Positions 63,381-64,000 of a stretch of 64,000 nt of DNA are shown here, one piece after another. The number at the start of each line of letters is the position of its first letter. The stretch's first letter is position 1. Both the position numbers and the translations under genes were made by a program. Below the pieces are notes generated by a model. It did not search any database and had not been told where the DNA came from. It saw nothing but the letters and a program-made list of their open reading frames with translations. Source of the stretch: Pontibacter beigongshangensis (lineage in GTDB: Bacteria > Bacteroidota > Bacteroidia > Cytophagales > Hymenobacteraceae); assembly GCF_014332515.1 (NCBI RefSeq), contig NZ_VFSD01000019.1:62001-126000 (forward strand), read 5' to 3'.

Positions 63381-64000
63381 ATGAAAACTAAATCAAACAC
63401 TAATCGCAGTAGCCCCCTAAATCCTGTTCAGCCGGAAAAATTTATTATCGGCATTGGTGCCTCTGCAGGAGGTATGGAGGCTATTCATGAGCTCTTTGAT
63501 CATACGCCGTCTGATGCTGTCTCTTATGTCATTGTGCAGCATCTTTCGCCAGATCACAAAAGCTTTATGAAAGAACTGCTGGTAAAACATTCCAAACTGA
63601 AGATATATGTTGCAGAAAACGGAATGAAAGTGATTTCTAACTGTGTGTATGTGTTGCCTGAGGGAAAAATCATGACGATTACGGATGGTAAACTGATGCT
63701 GAAGAACAGGCAAAGATCTACGCCCAACTCAGCGATTGATATATTTTTTAACTCGATGGCAGAAGACCTTGGCAACAAGAGCGTTGCCATCGTGCTTTCC
63801 GGAAATGGATCTGACGGTACTAAAGGCATTGAAGCTATAAAGAAGGTTGGTGGTATGGTGATCGTGCAGGATCCTCAGTCAACAAAGTTCAATAGCATGC
63901 CCCTGAGTGCCATTGAATCCGGTTATTACGATTATATACTAGCACCCAAGCAAATTCCTCTACAGATCGTTAAGTACATACAGCAAAAGACCTTAGCCTG
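63381..64000 (+). CDS. CheB-type methylesterase domain, partial
   Basis: The frame starts at the ATG 63381 and runs off the window with about 206 codons visible. Sequence: KFIIGIGASAGGMEAIHELF (active-site Ser in GASAGG), VIVQHLSPDHKSFMKELL (active-site His), then LSGNGSDGTKGIEAIK (active-site Asp). That is the CheB methylesterase domain, without a preceding receiver domain. Such domains often begin large CheB-CheR-PAS-kinase hybrids, so the full protein may be a multi-domain signalling protein rather than a simple chemotaxis enzyme. Confidence 0.88.
   Translation, partial: MKTKSNTNRSSPLNPVQPEKFIIGIGASAGGMEAIHELFDHTPSDAVSYVIVQHLSPDHKSFMKELLVKHSKLKIYVAENGMKVISNCVYVLPEGKIMTITDGKLMLKNRQRSTPNSAIDIFFNSMAEDLGNKSVAIVLSGNGSDGTKGIEAIKKVGGMVIVQDPQSTKFNSMPLSAIESGYYDYILAPKQIPLQIVKYIQQKTLA

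Overview
The window looks like a chromosomal segment of a Bacteroidetes bacterium, most likely Hymenobacteraceae (Pontibacter-like; the genus is an inference). The grounds are a TonB-dependent receptor with a carboxypeptidase-like N-terminal domain, several porin-type beta-barrel proteins, a DUF5686 protein, Bacteroidetes-only small families, a TTTG/TAnnTTTG promoter, weak Shine-Dalgarno sequences and a serine palmitoyltransferase. I saw no rRNA, tRNA, CRISPR array, transposase or phage gene. Genes are mostly short operons or single genes, separated by unusually large non-coding gaps (300-1000 bases).

Layout. 1-7.2 kb: a lipoprotein, an alpha/beta hydrolase, a zinc alcohol dehydrogenase with a small membrane-anchored partner, and a lipoprotein-barrel protein. 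7.2-10.3 kb: a MacAB-type efflux operon (adaptor, permease, ATPase). 10.3-30.3 kb: housekeeping and accessory genes, including a GerW-like protein, a Tsx-like porin, a DUF4239 membrane protein, an MsbA-like exporter, a D-aminoacylase-like amidohydrolase, a Mug glycosylase, an HPF-type ribosome factor, a MATE exporter, a DinB-fold protein, an RluE-like pseudouridine synthase, a cold-shock-domain protein and the RtcB RNA ligase. 30.8-34.4 kb: a siderophore-type TonB receptor and a PepSY membrane protein behind a promoter flanked by two matching 17-bp palindromes, probably a metal-responsive operator. 34.8 kb: a CLC channel with CBS domains.

37.0-50.5 kb is the highlight. A TetR regulator is followed by serine palmitoyltransferase, a GNAT-type acyltransferase (candidate ceramide synthase), an extended SDR (candidate 3-ketosphinganine reductase), inositol-phosphate synthase, a PgpA-like phosphatase, a GtrA-like protein, a DUF5686 outer-membrane protein, a CDP-alcohol phosphatidyltransferase, a DUF4833 protein, an uncharacterised membrane protein, an AUR1-like PAP2 protein and a HAD phosphatase. 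Together they can encode sphinganine/ceramide synthesis, phosphatidylinositol synthesis and head-group transfer to make inositol phosphorylceramide, with extra candidates for lipid transport.

50.6-64 kb: a discoidin-like protein, a kaiC-kaiB pair without kaiA, two AraC regulators, a TspO-like protein, a lipoprotein and cupin pair, an FtsH protease, a two-domain fusion protein, a DUF488 protein, and the start of a CheB-type methylesterase that runs off the window.

Scattered through the gaps are about 19 copies of a 45-60 bp element: an AT-rich head, a core around CCTCCGGAG and a CTG-rich tail. It lies in both orientations and never inside a well-supported gene. A second, AT-rich element (AATTTCTAATTTTGATTTC-like) has about five copies. 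No mobilising enzyme for either is present in the window.
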